From Bacteroidota bacterium (GTDB lineage: Bacteria > Bacteroidota > Bacteroidia > UBA7662), in contig VGFN01000003.1 of assembly GCA_016868875.1 (NCBI GenBank), forward strand, positions 1 through 38,703: a DNA stretch of 38,703 nt, given 5' to 3'. Under the pieces are notes generated by a model. It saw only the letters and a program-made list of their open reading frames with translations, was not told the DNA's origin and did not search any database. A program made the position numbers and the translations under genes. Below, in pieces: positions 1 to 7,481 of this stretch (positions within the stretch are counted from its first letter, which is position 1; every line of letters starts with the position of its first letter).

Positions 1-120
1 CTGCCCGCCTTTGAGGGATTTCTTGACTACGGCGATGAAGGCTTCCACACTTTGGGCTACATCGACTCTTTCGACTCCGGTTTCGTCTGCAATCTGGCGG
101 ATCAAATCAGCTTTGGTCAT
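1..120 (-). CDS. HU/IHF-family DNA-binding protein (partial, N-terminal 40 residues)
   Basis: Forty codons are visible before the gene runs off the window's left edge. The protein begins MTKADLIRQIADETGV and continues into a helix ending VVKKSLKGG. This is the usual N-terminal helix-turn-helix dimerisation region of HU-type histone-like proteins, which bend and compact DNA as dimers. The DNA-binding beta arm (normally around residues 55-75) is not in the window. The ATG at 118-120 is the only sensible start. The gene is divergent from mutY and has its own candidate promoter at 247-279. The HU/IHF family is clear, but the subtype cannot be judged from 40 residues. Confidence 0.88.
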   Translation of the reverse strand, partial: MTKADLIRQIADETGVERVDVAQSVEAFIAVVKKSLKGGQ

Positions 121-246
121 GATTTAGGTTTTAAAGGTTTGAAAAGTATAAAAAAATTAGATTGATAAGAAAAATCAGTAAAGGTATTTGGGTGAAATAA
201 GCGTTATTTTGGTTGGAAATAGGCCTTCTTTTTCTTAAAAGGAGGG

Positions 247-279
247 CAAATATAAGACACATCCTTGAGGTTTAACCAA
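247..279 (-). promoter_or_regulatory. Candidate Bacteroidota-type promoter for the HU gene
   Basis: On the minus strand the sequence reads TTG (277-279), then 22 bases, then TATATTTG (247-254). This fits the Bacteroidota housekeeping promoter pattern, a -33 TTG plus a -7 TAnnTTTG. Transcription would start near 241, giving a leader of about 120 bases before the HU start at 120. Assignment is by motif match only. Confidence 0.5.
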
Positions 280-311
280 TCCTTTGGGAACGGAACCAAA
301 ATTATTTTACA

Positions 312-1394
312 TTGCTAAAGAATTACAAACCGTTGTGGATTAGGCGTTTGATGAAGTGGTATGATGCCGATAAGCGGGTAATGCCATGGAGGGGGAGCAG
401 GGACCCGTATGTGATTTGGCTCTCCGAGGTGCTTTTGCAACAGACCAGGGTGGAGCAAGGAACCCCTTATTTTCTACGCTTTTTGAAGGCATACCCCACC
501 GTGGATGCCCTGGCAAGTGCGCCCTTGGACGATGTTCTTCGGTTATGGCAAGGATTGGGTTACTACCGAAGGGCGCATTTGATGCATCAAACCGCCATAA
601 TCATCACTCAAATCGGTCAATGGCCTCAAGATGTTGAGGCGCTGAGGCGTTTACCTGGAATTGGGGTGTATACGTCGGCGGCTATTGCCTCCATTGCTTT
701 TGAACGACCTGTACCGGTCATTGATGGCAATGTCATCCGGGTTTTGTCCAGGGCCTTTGGGGCCACTGTTCCCTACGATCGTCCGGAAGGCATGCGGTGG
801 ATACAGGATGCAGCAACCCATTTGCTCTCATCAAGCAGACCCGGGGATTATAACCAAGCCATGATGGACATGGGAGCCGTTTTGTGCAAGCCCAAAAATC
901 CCCTATGCAATGCCTGTTTTTGGTCAGATCGTTGCATCGCCAAGTTGGAAGGTCGTATCGCGGATTTGCCAGCCAAATCGCGACGAACGATGATTGTCAA
1001 AGAGAACCTGCATTATTTCGTAATCCTGTGCAAGGGCTATGTGGCACTGATCAAAAGGCCAGATGAGGGGATATGGGCAGGACTGTATGAGTTTTACAGG
1101 GTGGAGGGTTTGCAGAAGAAGCCGCCGCTGGACCACAATCTGTTTTCAACGGGCCAGACCGTCCAAGTTATCAAGCATCCCTTATCGCATCGGGCGCTGA
1201 CCATCCATTTGGCGGTAACCTTATCCCAAGAACGACCGGAGATACCCCATGCTGTATGGGTCAAGTTGGATCAGCTGCATGAATTTCCCATGCCCAGGCC
1301 TTTGGAATTGTATGCCCGGGAGTTAACTTTGGAATATGGGAGGACTCAACAAAGCCATGCTCATCGGAAACCTCGGCAAGGACCCCGAAGTTAA
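312..1394 (+). CDS. mutY: A/G-specific adenine glycosylase MutY
   Basis: MutY removes adenine mispaired with 8-oxoguanine in base-excision repair. Visible features are the catalytic Glu39 in SEVLLQQTRV, the helix-hairpin-helix LPGIGVYTSAAI (114-125) with Tyr120, the catalytic Asp138 in VIDGN, and a 4Fe-4S ligand set at Cys192, 199, 202 and 208 (C-x6-C-x2-C-x5-C). A C-terminal NUDIX-like 8-oxoG recognition domain follows (about 230-345). The length of 360 is normal. The start is TTG at 312: an in-frame stop lies at 273-275 and no ATG precedes the conserved N-terminus. ATG 351 is an alternative. The last 20 or so residues (rich in Arg, His and Gln) are read out of frame over the start of ssb and look non-conserved. 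Confidence 0.93.
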   Translation: MLKNYKPLWIRRLMKWYDADKRVMPWRGSRDPYVIWLSEVLLQQTRVEQGTPYFLRFLKAYPTVDALASAPLDDVLRLWQGLGYYRRAHLMHQTAIIITQIGQWPQDVEALRRLPGIGVYTSAAIASIAFERPVPVIDGNVIRVLSRAFGATVPYDRPEGMRWIQDAATHLLSSSRPGDYNQAMMDMGAVLCKPKNPLCNACFWSDRCIAKLEGRIADLPAKSRRTMIVKENLHYFVILCKGYVALIKRPDEGIWAGLYEFYRVEGLQKKPPLDHNLFSTGQTVQVIKHPLSHRALTIHLAVTLSQERPEIPHAVWVKLDQLHEFPMPRPLELYARELTLEYGRTQQSHAHRKPRQGPRS

Positions 1395-1734
1395 AGTTTT
1401 GGATAACGGCGCCAAAATTGCCACCTTTCCTTTAGCCACATCAGAAACATACAAGGATAGAGAAGGCAATAAACAAACCCGGACCGAATGGCACAATATT
1501 GTTTTGTGGCGTGGTTTGGCGGATGTCGCGGAACTTTATTGCCGCAAGGGGGGGCAGGTCTACATCGAAGGGAGGCTGTCGACCCGTAAATGGGACGATA
1601 AGGATGGGCACACCCGGTACACAACGGAAATCATCGGCGATCAAATGGTGCTCTTGTCCAGGGCGGATGTTCAGGGTTCCGCCACAGGCTCTTCAGCCCC
1701 TCCGTCTGAGCCTTCGTCGGATCTCCCTTATTGA
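1336..1734 (+). CDS. ssb: Single-stranded DNA-binding protein SSB
   Basis: This 132-residue OB-fold protein coats single-stranded DNA in replication and repair. The N-terminus NKAMLIGNLGKDPEV and the stretch ATSETYKDREG...TEWHNIVLW are typical SSB. The OB fold occupies about residues 3-105, followed by a short Ser/Pro-rich linker. The partner-binding tip is SSDLPY, less acidic than the DDLPF-type tip usual in the phylum and ending in Tyr instead of Phe. The ATG at 1336 lies inside mutY, giving a 59-base out-of-frame overlap, so the two genes are probably translated from one message. gldE follows after 40 bases. Confidence 0.93.
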   Translation: MGGLNKAMLIGNLGKDPEVKVLDNGAKIATFPLATSETYKDREGNKQTRTEWHNIVLWRGLADVAELYCRKGGQVYIEGRLSTRKWDDKDGHTRYTTEIIGDQMVLLSRADVQGSATGSSAPPSEPSSDLPY

Positions 1735-1774
1735 ACCCCAGCTTCGCTCTAGGATATAGACGACCCCACAACCT

Positions 1775-3097
1775 ATGGATGACCCCCCGGAAGAACTTTT
1801 TTTGGCTGTTGATTTGGGCCTAGGCACCTGGCCCCTGCTCATTATTTTTTTTGTATTATGCTCAGCGATATTTTCCGCCAGTGAAACAGCATATTTTTCT
1901 TTGAGCCGATTGAATTTGGATCAATTAAGAAATTCCGGATTGCCTTCTGATCGCAGGGTCTTGCGCCATCTTTCCAATCCTAAGCGTCTATTGGCGAATT
2001 TGCTTATTGGAAATAATGTAGTGAATCTAACCATCATTCTTTTGTTCTATTATTTGTTATTTAAGGTGTTGACTTTTCCGGGGATGCCTTGGTTGCCGGC
2101 CTTGCTTCAAACCTTCGGAGTTACCGCAATCATTGTTTTTGCAGGAGAGGTCTTGCCCAAGGTTTACGCGTACCGAAACCCCATGGGTGTTGCCCGATGG
2201 TTCAGTTGGCCCTTGCAAGTTTCAGAGTTTCTCTTCAAACCGGTCATTTGGCTGTTGATGCAAAGTTCAGGCTTCATGGATCGTTGGATGGTATCCAAAC
2301 ATGTGCAAGTCTCCAAGGACGAAATTAATCAGGCCATTGACTTGACTTTTGGGGCGGAGAGCAATCGTGGCGGATCTGAGAAGGACCTGCTCAAAGGTAT
2401 TGTTAAATTTGGAGAACTCGAAGTCAGGCAAATCATGGTCCCACGCCAGGATATTCAAGCAATTGATTACCAGGCGACATTGGAGGAGATTCTACCTCAA
2501 TTACGCGACTGGGGGTATTCCCGAGTTCCTGTTTACCGCGAGAGCTTGGATCAAGTAGTGGGTATCTTGTACCTCAAGGATTTGTTTTCCAGGCTCAATC
2601 AGAATAAGAGTTTTCGATGGCAGGAATTGTTGCGTAAACCATATGTCGTCCCCGACACCAAACACCTTGATGAGCTTTTTACAGAATTCAAAGCCAGAAG
2701 AATGCATATGGCCTTGGCGATTGATGAATACGGAGGTGTTTCGGGATTGGTGACTTTGGAAGATACTTTGGAACAAATCATCGGTGAAATTCAGGATGAA
2801 TTCGATACGGATGAACAACGGCTGTGTCGGCGCCTGGATCGAGATTCCTATTGGGTTGCCGGTAAAATGCTCTTGCAGGATTTGTCCAGAGAAACAGGGT
2901 GGGATTTTTCGCCGTTTCAGCCTAGCTTGGAGGGAGTGGAGACTTTAGCGGGCTTGGTCCTGGAATTGGAGGGGAGAATTCCTCTGCAAGGGGAGGTCTT
3001 TCATCATCACGGTTTTGAATTCAAAGTCATTCAAGCGGATCATCGCAGGATCATGGCCATGCACCTGACGTATCAAGTGCCCTCCAAAACGGCATAA
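1775..3097 (+). CDS. gldE: GldE, gliding-associated membrane protein (DUF21/CBS/CorC type)
   Basis: This is a 440-residue inner-membrane protein of the HlyC/CorC family. It has an N-terminal DUF21 region with about four hydrophobic segments (roughly 20-180), two CBS domains (about 210-335, including IMVPRQDIQAID and VGILYLKDLF) and a CorC/HlyC C-terminal domain (about 350-430). Related proteins elsewhere handle divalent cations. In Flavobacterium johnsoniae, GldE is encoded beside GldD and is linked to gliding motility and type IX secretion. The name here rests on family plus the neighbouring gldD. Without that context it would be called a generic CBS-domain transporter-like protein. Its stop codon overlaps the gldD start by one base. 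Confidence 0.88.
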   Translation: MDDPPEELFLAVDLGLGTWPLLIIFFVLCSAIFSASETAYFSLSRLNLDQLRNSGLPSDRRVLRHLSNPKRLLANLLIGNNVVNLTIILLFYYLLFKVLTFPGMPWLPALLQTFGVTAIIVFAGEVLPKVYAYRNPMGVARWFSWPLQVSEFLFKPVIWLLMQSSGFMDRWMVSKHVQVSKDEINQAIDLTFGAESNRGGSEKDLLKGIVKFGELEVRQIMVPRQDIQAIDYQATLEEILPQLRDWGYSRVPVYRESLDQVVGILYLKDLFSRLNQNKSFRWQELLRKPYVVPDTKHLDELFTEFKARRMHMALAIDEYGGVSGLVTLEDTLEQIIGEIQDEFDTDEQRLCRRLDRDSYWVAGKMLLQDLSRETGWDFSPFQPSLEGVETLAGLVLELEGRIPLQGEVFHHHGFEFKVIQADHRRIMAMHLTYQVPSKTA

Positions 3098-3789
3098 TGA
3101 GGCAAGTACTTTCTCAATTTCTTCGAGTTAAGGCCAAGCGTGTAAGCGTTATAACAGCCATGTTATTGATGGTAGGAGGATATCATTTTTTCGTCTCTTG
3201 TCAATCCGACGACCCTGTGGCCAGGCCCTATGCCTATGCTCGCGCGATACTCCCGGCAGTTCAGCCGGCTCAATATCGGGGGAATTGCCTTCCGGTGACT
3301 TTTGATTACAATGCTGCAGCCAAACCTGTCTGCGTGAATCCATCAGAACTCCCTCATAACTCGTCGAAGTCTTCACTCAATGATCCTCAATGGCTGAATT
3401 TGTCCTATCCCGCATTGGGAGCTCAATGGCACCTATCCTATCATCCCATCGCGGGTGTTCGCTACCAGGACAGGCGTCAGGTTGAACGGAGGGACGCTTT
3501 GGCGGTGTTGATGGCTGAAACCCAGCGTATGACCTTTAAGCATACCCTTAAGGCAACAGCGATTGAAGAGGAAATTATCAGTTACCCGGAACACAAAGTT
3601 TATGGAACCTTGTACGTAGTTGGCGGCGATGCTGCAAGCCAAACCCAATTTTATGTGACGGATAGTGTTAAGCATTATTTACGGGGTTCACTCTATTTTG
3701 AAGTAAGTCCCAACAGCGATTCCTTGCAGCCTTACAGCGCCTATCTGCTAAAGGATATGCGGCGAATTTTGGCGACATTGCGCTGGTAA
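3097..3789 (+). CDS. gldD: GldD, gliding motility lipoprotein
   Basis: The 230-residue protein has a basic N-terminus, a hydrophobic stretch (about 17-33) and a lipobox-like FVSC near residue 35, consistent with a signal-peptidase-II lipoprotein. The second half matches my recollection of GldD: YPALGAQWHLSYHPI, KHTLKATAIEEEI, HKVYGTLY, FYVTDSVKHYLRGSLYF and the C-terminal amphipathic helix ending TLRW. GldD is needed for gliding and type IX secretion in Flavobacterium, but its biochemical role is unknown. It overlaps gldE by one base (TAATG), implying translational coupling. recG begins 34 bases downstream. Confidence 0.88.
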   Translation: MRQVLSQFLRVKAKRVSVITAMLLMVGGYHFFVSCQSDDPVARPYAYARAILPAVQPAQYRGNCLPVTFDYNAAAKPVCVNPSELPHNSSKSSLNDPQWLNLSYPALGAQWHLSYHPIAGVRYQDRRQVERRDALAVLMAETQRMTFKHTLKATAIEEEIISYPEHKVYGTLYVVGGDAASQTQFYVTDSVKHYLRGSLYFEVSPNSDSLQPYSAYLLKDMRRILATLRW

Positions 3790-3806
3790 GGTATGGGGAC
3801 TTGAGT

Positions 3807-3821
3807 GTCAATTCAATTGAC
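3807..3821. repeat. Perfect 7-bp inverted repeat immediately upstream of recG
   Basis: The sequence GTCAATTCAATTGAC is a perfect inverted repeat around one central C. It ends two bases before the recG ATG. It could be an operator or a short hairpin over the ribosome-binding region. With a one-base centre a protein-binding palindrome is more natural than an RNA hairpin. It shares the GTCAA half-site with the palindrome at 13688-13701. Confidence 0.45.
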
Positions 3822-3823
3822 GT

Positions 3824-5929
3824 ATGCCAGAACATCCTTTGTTTTATGATTTAGCCTACCTAAAAGGGATTGGCCCGCAACGCGCTGCTTGGCTCGAATC
3901 GGAACTGAGATTGAAGACTTACTATGACTTGTTAACCTATTTCCCATACCGTTACCTCGACAGATCTGAGGTTCATTCCTTGGGGACACTGGTCGAAGGT
4001 CCCGCATTTGTGCAAACCCGAGGCAAAATTCTACGGATCGAAAGGGTAGGGGTAGGCAAAGCAACTCGTTTGGTGGCGACTCTTGCCGATGGCCAACATT
4101 TCTTGGAGTTGATTTGGTTTCAATCGGTTCAGTGGGCGGAATCCAGCATACGCCAAGGGGAAGAGTACCTTGTGTTTGGAAAAGTGAGCCAATACAAGGG
4201 GCAGGCTCAAATGGCGCATCCTGAGTTGACCTTATGGGACGAGTGGAGCAAGAAATCAGGACCGCCCCTCAGCCCTATGTATTCCTTGACCGATAAATTA
4301 AGGCAACGAAATTTGAACAACCGTTGGTGGATGGGTGTCGTCCGTCAAGCCCTCGATCAAGTTTCGGGTAATGTTTCTGAAATTTTGCCGGCCTATGTCG
4401 TGGATGCAGAGTCCTTGATGAACCGCTGGGAGGCCATGGAGCAGGCTCATTTCCCGGATGATCCTGCGCAATTGGCCAAGGCCCTCCACCGCTTCAAATT
4501 CGAAGAATTGTTCTTTTTGCAATTCGGGGTATTGCGACTCAAAAACAACCGAAAATTCCAAAATCCTGGACCCGTTTTTGAAAAGGTGGGGGATATGTTC
4601 CTGCGGTTTTTTCATGAACGTTTACCTTTTGAACTTACCGATGCCCAGAAACGTGTGATCAAAGAAATTCGTGCAGATCTTGGAACAGGTAGGCAAATGA
4701 ATCGTTTGCTGCAGGGTGATGTGGGCAGTGGCAAGACCATGGTGGCGTTGATGAGCATGTTGTTGGCTGCAGATAACAGGTATCAAGCTTGTCTGATGGC
4801 TCCTACGGAGTTACTCTCAAGGCAACATTACGATACCATCCAAGCCATGTTGGGTGATTTGCCGATTCGTTGTGGGTTGCTTACTGGTCAGGTCAAGGGC
4901 AAGGCCCGGAAGGAACTGTTACAAGAATTGTTCGATGGAAGTCTTCATCTTTTGGTAGGGACGCACGCTTTGATACAGGAGCATGTGCATTTCGCCAAAC
5001 TGGGCTTGGCCGTTATCGATGAACAGCATCGTTTTGGGGTGGAGCAACGGGCCAAACTATGGGCCAAGGCCGGTCTTGCCCCCCATATTTTGGTGATGAC
5101 AGCTACACCCATCCCCCGAACCTTGGCGATGACACGGTACGGAGATTTGGAGGTTTCCATCATGAATCAATTGCCTGCTGGTCGTAAGCCGGTACAGACT
5201 TTGGTGACCGCAGAGTCCAAACGACTCAAGATGTTTCGTTTCTTGGAACAACAAATGCAAGCCGGGCGCCAGGTTTATGTGGTCTATCCGGCCATCAAAG
5301 AAACCGAGCAAGCGGAGCTTAAATTTTTGTACGACGGGTACGAGGCCATGCTACGCGCATTTCCCCCTCCACGTTTTCATTTGGCGGTGGTGCATGGGCA
5401 AATGAAATCCGCGGATCGAGATATAGAAATGCAGCGCTTTGTGAAAGGTGTCGCCAATTTATTGGTGGCTACTACCGTTATTGAGGTTGGAGTCAACGTT
5501 CCTAACGCTTCCGTGATGGTGATTGAAAATGCCGAGAGGTTTGGTTTAGCCCAGTTGCATCAATTGCGTGGTCGGGTGGGCCGCGGTTCGGAGCAGTCGT
5601 ATTGCATCCTCATGCACAGGGATAAACCTTCGGAGGAAGCCATTCTGCGTTTGCAGGCTTTGGCATCGACCAACGATGGCTTCGAAATTGCCGAAATGGA
5701 CTTAAAAATGCGTGGTCCTGGGGACTTGGCGGGTACTCAACAAAGTGGCAGTATGGAACTCAAATTTTCGGATTTGGTGGAAGATAGCCACTTGATGTAC
5801 AAAGCGAGGGTGCATGCCGAACGGATTTTGGCGGCTGATCCACATGGTACGGGTGAGCTAAGCGGTAAATTGGTTAGTGCTTACGCCAGGTTTTATGGTC
5901 AAGGCAAAAATTGGAGTAAAATATCGTAA
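3824..5929 (+). CDS. recG: ATP-dependent DNA helicase RecG
   Basis: RecG is a superfamily 2 helicase that remodels stalled replication forks and branched recombination intermediates. The N-terminal wedge/OB region covers about residues 1-200 (GIGPQR and the FPYRYLD signature). The motor domains then show Walker A LLQGDVGSGKT (about 295-305), motif II DEQHRFGVEQR, motif III TATPIPRTLAMT, and motif VI QLRGRVGRG. The C-terminal part contains the conserved LKMRGPGDLAGTQQSG. At 701 residues it has the full family length. It follows gldD on the same strand after 34 bases, so it is probably the last gene of the mutY-ssb-gldE-gldD transcription unit. RecG binds the SSB tail in other bacteria, which fits ssb being nearby. 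Confidence 0.96.
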   Translation: MPEHPLFYDLAYLKGIGPQRAAWLESELRLKTYYDLLTYFPYRYLDRSEVHSLGTLVEGPAFVQTRGKILRIERVGVGKATRLVATLADGQHFLELIWFQSVQWAESSIRQGEEYLVFGKVSQYKGQAQMAHPELTLWDEWSKKSGPPLSPMYSLTDKLRQRNLNNRWWMGVVRQALDQVSGNVSEILPAYVVDAESLMNRWEAMEQAHFPDDPAQLAKALHRFKFEELFFLQFGVLRLKNNRKFQNPGPVFEKVGDMFLRFFHERLPFELTDAQKRVIKEIRADLGTGRQMNRLLQGDVGSGKTMVALMSMLLAADNRYQACLMAPTELLSRQHYDTIQAMLGDLPIRCGLLTGQVKGKARKELLQELFDGSLHLLVGTHALIQEHVHFAKLGLAVIDEQHRFGVEQRAKLWAKAGLAPHILVMTATPIPRTLAMTRYGDLEVSIMNQLPAGRKPVQTLVTAESKRLKMFRFLEQQMQAGRQVYVVYPAIKETEQAELKFLYDGYEAMLRAFPPPRFHLAVVHGQMKSADRDIEMQRFVKGVANLLVATTVIEVGVNVPNASVMVIENAERFGLAQLHQLRGRVGRGSEQSYCILMHRDKPSEEAILRLQALASTNDGFEIAEMDLKMRGPGDLAGTQQSGSMELKFSDLVEDSHLMYKARVHAERILAADPHGTGELSGKLVSAYARFYGQGKNWSKIS

Positions 5930-5964
5930 AGGTTGGTCCCAACGGGATGCCCCCTTTGACCATG

Positions 5965-6126
5965 CTACCTCAAAAAGGCCCGGTAAATCAAGACCAAAAG
6001 ACCGGCAGCAAACATCAAAATGCTGATTCGATTGATCCCGTGCATCATTCTCAAGTTGAAATTCCGGGTTTGGTGAGCCCCTTTGGGTTTAAAGACTTCT
6101 ACAAAATAGTTTAAGAATTTACGCAT
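5965..6126 (-). CDS. 53-residue conserved-looking single-pass membrane protein
   Basis: An ATG at 6124-6126 opens a 53-codon frame ending in TAG at 5965-5967. The product starts MRKFLNYFVEVFKPK, continues through a basic/polar segment with NFNLRMMHGINRIS (about 23-36), and ends in one hydrophobic helix (about 34-50) before FLR. This looks like a genuine membrane protein with a positively charged cytosolic N-terminal part. From memory it resembles a small uncharacterised Bacteroidota family (possibly DUF6728, unverified). It lies 92 bases downstream of rodA on the same strand, with no promoter match in between, so it may be the last gene of the mre-rodA unit. Its function is unknown. Confidence 0.7.
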   Translation of the reverse strand: MRKFLNYFVEVFKPKGAHQTRNFNLRMMHGINRISILMFAAGLLVLIYRAFLR

Positions 6127-6218
6127 GGTTTGCTGGATTTAATAGAAACACCTACTAATAACCATTTGGTGCGCGAAAGGTTCTTGGGTGGCTTGATTAG
6201 CATGCTGTACGAATTCTC

Positions 6219-7481
6219 TTAACGAATGCCAAGCATTCGGCCACTGTCAAGTCGAAGCAATATGGCAATCATTGCCGTAAAGGACCACAGGGAGGATCCA
6301 CCGTAGCTGATCATGGGTAAGGGAATTCCAATGACGGGCAACAGCCCCAGGGTCATTCCAATATTAATCGTGACGTGAATGAAAATGATGCAACCTACAC
6401 TGTACCCAAATACTCGACCAAAGGTTCCGGGTTGCCTTTCTGCAATCATAAAAATCCTGTACAATAGGAAACCGAAGAGGGAAAGCAGCAACATCGATCC
6501 CCAAAAGCCGTATTCTTCTGCGATGGTACAAAATATAAAATCGGTGCTTTGCTCGGGCACAAAATCAAATTTGGTTTGGGTTCCTTGCAGAAATCCTTTC
6601 CCCCAAAATCCGCCGGAACCAATTGCAATGAGGGATTGGTGCACGTTGTAGCCCGCACCTCGCAGATCATCGACCTTGCCCAACAAAACCAATATGCGTT
6701 GCTTCTGATGCGCAAGTAGAATGTTGTCAAAGGCATACCCGACTCCCGAAACCAAGACCATGGCGGGGATGGTCAATTTGAGGCCGTTGAAGAAGGCCTT
6801 ACGGCTATCTGCGGCCAATACCACATATAAAATCAACACCACCGGAATCGCAACCCACATAGTGTTCAAGCCTAGCCACAAAGTGAGAACGGATAAAAGG
6901 GCGATGGCCAATCCGTAAATCAAATAATTGACAGACAAACCTTCTCGATAATAGACCAGCACAAAGGAGGCATAGACCAAGGCGCTCCCGGTGTCCTTCT
7001 GCAAGAGCAACAGGGCGACTGGGATCAAAAGCCATAAACCGGCCATGATTTGTGAACCAAAATGATCCATGCGAATAGGCCGGTTGGCAAAAAAATAAGC
7101 CACCATCATGGCGGTACTAAGTTTCATGAATTCTGCGGGTTGTAATCGGAACGAACCCAGTTCAAACCAAGCGCGCGCTCCATTTACCTCTCGCCCTAGG
7201 AAAGCCACCGCCAATCCCATGGCCATGCTTATCAAATAAACCAAAGGCCCGCTTTGGTGGTATATGCGGGGATGTATCGACAAGAGCACCATCATAATCA
7301 GCCATGAGCTCACGATCCAGACCATTTGCTTTCCGTAATTTTGTTGGATATCCCAAAGATTCTGATGCTGGGGATTGTACACCGCTGCATATATGGCAAT
7401 CCATCCGATCAAGGTTAGCCCAACATAGGTCCACAACAAAGGTTTGTCAATGAACTGAAAAACGTTTTTCTGCTCCCTCAT
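6219..7481 (-). CDS. rodA: RodA, elongasome peptidoglycan glycosyltransferase (SEDS family)
   Basis: This is a 420-residue polytopic SEDS protein with about ten hydrophobic segments. RodA polymerises lipid II into glycan strands for side-wall growth, paired with the transpeptidase PBP2. Recognisable segments include the loop motif QPAEFMKLS, QKDTGSALV, GSGGFWGKGFLQGTQTKFDFVPEQSTDFIF, split here by description as the conserved GxGGxxGKG / PEQSTDFIF block, and the C-terminal GIPLPMISYGGSS. The start ATG at 7479-7481 overlaps the mrdA stop by four bases (ATGA), so the partner enzymes are translationally coupled. It is the penultimate gene of the minus-strand shape cluster. Confidence 0.95.
   Translation of the reverse strand: MREQKNVFQFIDKPLLWTYVGLTLIGWIAIYAAVYNPQHQNLWDIQQNYGKQMVWIVSSWLIMMVLLSIHPRIYHQSGPLVYLISMAMGLAVAFLGREVNGARAWFELGSFRLQPAEFMKLSTAMMVAYFFANRPIRMDHFGSQIMAGLWLLIPVALLLLQKDTGSALVYASFVLVYYREGLSVNYLIYGLAIALLSVLTLWLGLNTMWVAIPVVLILYVVLAADSRKAFFNGLKLTIPAMVLVSGVGYAFDNILLAHQKQRILVLLGKVDDLRGAGYNVHQSLIAIGSGGFWGKGFLQGTQTKFDFVPEQSTDFIFCTIAEEYGFWGSMLLLSLFGFLLYRIFMIAERQPGTFGRVFGYSVGCIIFIHVTINIGMTLGLLPVIGIPLPMISYGGSSLWSFTAMIAILLRLDSGRMLGIR

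Noticed and set aside
5930..5960. Inverted-repeat-like sequence after recG as a terminator
   Set aside because: GTTGG/CCAAC leaves only a two-base loop and AAAGG/CCTTT is weak. No T-run follows on either strand.
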